Positions 6,262 through 7,267 of a DNA stretch of 7,267 nucleotides are shown piece after piece (the first letter of the stretch is position 1; the number at the start of each line of letters is the position of its first letter). The stretch is from JAUPVL01 sp964512085 (GTDB lineage: Bacteria; Patescibacteriota; Saccharimonadia; CAILAD01; BJGX01). The translations under genes and the position numbers were made by a program. The notes below the pieces were generated by a model. It had not been told where the DNA came from, did not search any database, and saw only the letters and a program-made list of their open reading frames with translations. Where the stretch lies: NCBI GenBank assembly GCA_964512085.1, contig CAZEIU010000032.1:1-7267 (forward strand), read 5' to 3'.

Positions 6262-6861
6262 GTGGGCTCAGATGTTTTGCCCGAAAGCGTTAATAACTTA
6301 ATAGAAGAGTTTTCTAAGCTGCCAAGTATTGGTCCCAAAACCGCCGAGCGGTTGGTTTTTTATTTGCTAAAAAATGACGATAGCAAGTCGTTAGGCGAGG
6401 CAGCAATTAAATTAAAAGACGGCATTGTGCGTTGCCAAACGTGCAAGAATTTTAGCACCGAATCTGTCTGCAAAATTTGCTCTAACCCTAATCGAAACGA
6501 TTCATTGCTGTGTGTAGTCTCGGCTCCTCTTGATATTGTGGCTATTGAAAAAACTGGTTTATACAGAGGTAAGTATCATGTTTTGCATGGCGTAATATCA
6601 CCAATCGATGGTATTGGCCCCGAAGACTTAGAGATACAGAGCTTACTAGATAGAGTAGAGCAAACTAAACCCGAAGAAATAATTTTGGCCACCAATCCAA
6701 ATCTAGAGGGTGAAACCACTGCGCTCTATATTTTGCGTCAACTCAAAGATAGCAATATTGCTGTTACAAAATTGGCACATGGGCTACCAATAGGTGGAGA
6801 TCTAGAATATGCCGATCAAATTACACTTGGTCGAGCACTGGATAATAGGCAAGTGTTTTAG
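6262..6861 (+). CDS. recR: Recombination mediator protein RecR
   Basis: RecR works with RecO (and RecF) to load RecA on single-stranded gaps during recombinational repair. At 199 residues it has standard length. Seen in order: a helix-hairpin-helix FSKLPSIGPKTAERLVFYLL (17-36); a four-cysteine zinc finger with Cys58, Cys61, Cys70 and Cys73; a Toprim domain with VVSAPLDIVAIEKTG (85-99), YRGKYHVLHGVISPIDGIGPE (101-121) and ILATNPNLEGETTALYI (141-157); and the C-terminal HGLPIGGDLEYADQITLGRAL (173-193). The GTG start is chosen because of the Shine-Dalgarno sequence before it. One oddity: Ser87 stands where typical RecR proteins (for example CVVE in E. coli) have the Toprim glutamate. The gene follows ybaB closely, the usual pairing, and is followed by a 77-nt gap. 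Confidence 0.96.
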   Translation: MGSDVLPESVNNLIEEFSKLPSIGPKTAERLVFYLLKNDDSKSLGEAAIKLKDGIVRCQTCKNFSTESVCKICSNPNRNDSLLCVVSAPLDIVAIEKTGLYRGKYHVLHGVISPIDGIGPEDLEIQSLLDRVEQTKPEEIILATNPNLEGETTALYILRQLKDSNIAVTKLAHGLPIGGDLEYADQITLGRALDNRQVF

Positions 6862-6868
6862 GTATTTA

Positions 6869-6886
6869 TAGTTATTGCAATAACTA
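6869..6886 (+). repeat. Perfect 18-bp palindrome, operator-like
   Basis: TAGTTATTGCAATAACTA reads the same on both strands. It lies 7 nt after the recR stop and covers the -35 box of the promoter at 6875-6903. As RNA it would fold only into a weak AT-rich 7-bp stem with a 4-nt loop, and no T-run follows on either strand, so it is a poor intrinsic terminator. A binding site for a dimeric regulator of the downstream gene is the better guess. Confidence 0.6.
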
Positions 6887-6903
6887 CAAATCAGTTGTAT
6901 ACT
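6875..6903 (+). promoter_or_regulatory. Candidate sigma70-type promoter for the Nudix-like gene
   Basis: A -35 TTGCAA (6875-6880, 4 of 6 matches), an optimal 17-nt spacer and a -10 TATACT (6898-6903, 5 of 6) predict a start near 6910 and a leader of about 29 nt before the ATG at 6939. The -35 is embedded in the palindrome at 6869-6886, so a repressor bound there would block the polymerase. Confidence 0.55.
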
Positions 6904-6938
6904 AAGCCCACATTTGCACCTACCGAAAGAGAGCAGAG

Positions 6939-7267
6939 ATGTTCAGAGAATGTGCGGTTTTGGTACTTCAGAATCATGAAGGTGATGTATTAGTTGTTCA
7001 AGACCCCAATCTTAAGCGACACACTGTCGGTGTTCAGCTACTAATGGATGACGATAGAGTATCTAACATTCTTGATCTAAACATAACTCTTAATCGCTAT
7101 GCCAATGGATTGACCGGATTTAATATTCCGTCTTTAGATTTTATAGGCTCTTATGACGAACGCGACATCCCAGCGGATATTAAGTTGGAAGAAGAGCTAA
7201 TGATTATGGTGCCAGTATTCGAAATAATTATCGACAGACACCATGCGTGGCGCTATACAGCCCAAAG
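6939..7267 (+). CDS. Nudix-like fold protein with degenerate Nudix box (partial, 3' end beyond window)
   Basis: The frame starts at ATG 6939 and runs open for 109 codons to the window edge. It is the first ATG in a frame open from 6906, with a weak Shine-Dalgarno-like AGAGAG 5 nt upstream. The N-terminus AVLVLQNHEGDVLVVQD (6-22) has the beta-hairpin rhythm that opens many Nudix hydrolases. HTVGVQLL (28-35) then sits where 'WtlPGG' would be, a helix-like stretch where the Nudix box would be, and LDFIGSYDERD (66-76) resembles the usual following strand. If aligned, the box GX5EX7REUXEEXGU keeps only the final Gly57-Leu58. The expected Glu, Arg-Glu and Glu-Glu positions read Ser42, Thr50-Leu51 and Tyr54-Ala55. 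The protein would then not be a classical Nudix hydrolase and might bind nucleotides or act as a regulator. The fold call is from pattern only and could be wrong; the C-terminal part is missing. Confidence 0.5.
   Translation, partial: MFRECAVLVLQNHEGDVLVVQDPNLKRHTVGVQLLMDDDRVSNILDLNITLNRYANGLTGFNIPSLDFIGSYDERDIPADIKLEEELMIMVPVFEIIIDRHHAWRYTAQ

Noticed and set aside
6257..6301. ATG at 6257 as the recR start
   Set aside because: It is out of frame with RecR and closes after 14 codons; it is only 2 nt from the Shine-Dalgarno sequence, while GTG 6262 is at 7 nt.
128..6861. Recoded UGA (Gly) genetic code
   Set aside because: Every gene is full length under the standard code with no in-frame UGA; a lineage using UGA for Gly would show broken frames.
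6869..6886. Intrinsic terminator after recR
   Set aside because: The palindrome makes only a weak AT-rich stem and is followed by CAAATCAG on the + strand with no T-run; the minus strand also lacks one.

Overview
The window is a densely packed, AT-rich bacterial segment with every supported gene on the + strand. It joins two housekeeping pieces, the replicative helicase dnaB and the recombination pair ybaB-recR, with a four-gene membrane glycosylation cassette between them. Compact spacing, short overlaps, AT-rich codons and the style of the DnaB, RecR, GtrA-like and GT39 proteins suggest a small-genome bacterium, plausibly of the Candidate Phyla Radiation/Patescibacteria (Saccharibacteria would fit). 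That placement is inference from recall of protein style, not from a search. All reading frames are intact under the standard bacterial code, so a UGA=Gly code (Gracilibacteria/Absconditabacteria) is unlikely.

Layout. 1-135 is the 3' end of an upstream gene, possibly dnaX, overlapping dnaB by 8 nt. 128-1498 is dnaB. At 1505-1531 a promoter-like element with a perfect TATAAT box precedes the cassette: a GtrA-family membrane protein (1546-2073), a GT39-type polytopic glycosyltransferase (2060-3625), a soluble GT2 dolichyl-phosphate-mannose-synthase-like glycosyltransferase (3634-4434) and a second, divergent GT39-type transferase (4418-5899). Then come ybaB (5926-6234) and recR (6262-6861), each with a clear Shine-Dalgarno sequence. 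A 77-nt gap carries a perfect 18-bp palindrome overlapping a good sigma70-type promoter, followed by a gene cut off by the window end (6939-7267). That gene looks like a Nudix-fold protein whose Nudix box has lost its catalytic residues.

Working model (inference). The GT2 enzyme loads a sugar onto a polyprenyl phosphate at the cytoplasmic face, the GtrA-like protein flips the lipid-sugar or anchors the GT2 enzyme, and the two GT39 enzymes move the sugar to acceptors outside. This resembles the gtrA-gtrB-gtr(type) modules of phage and Shigella but with two terminal transferases. The four cassette genes lack recognisable Shine-Dalgarno sequences, whereas dnaB, ybaB and recR have them. This suggests a different initiation mode (near-leaderless start plus translational coupling) for the cassette.

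No RNA genes, CRISPR arrays, insertion sequences, origins or convincing intrinsic terminators were found. No gene-free stretch exceeds about 80 nt.
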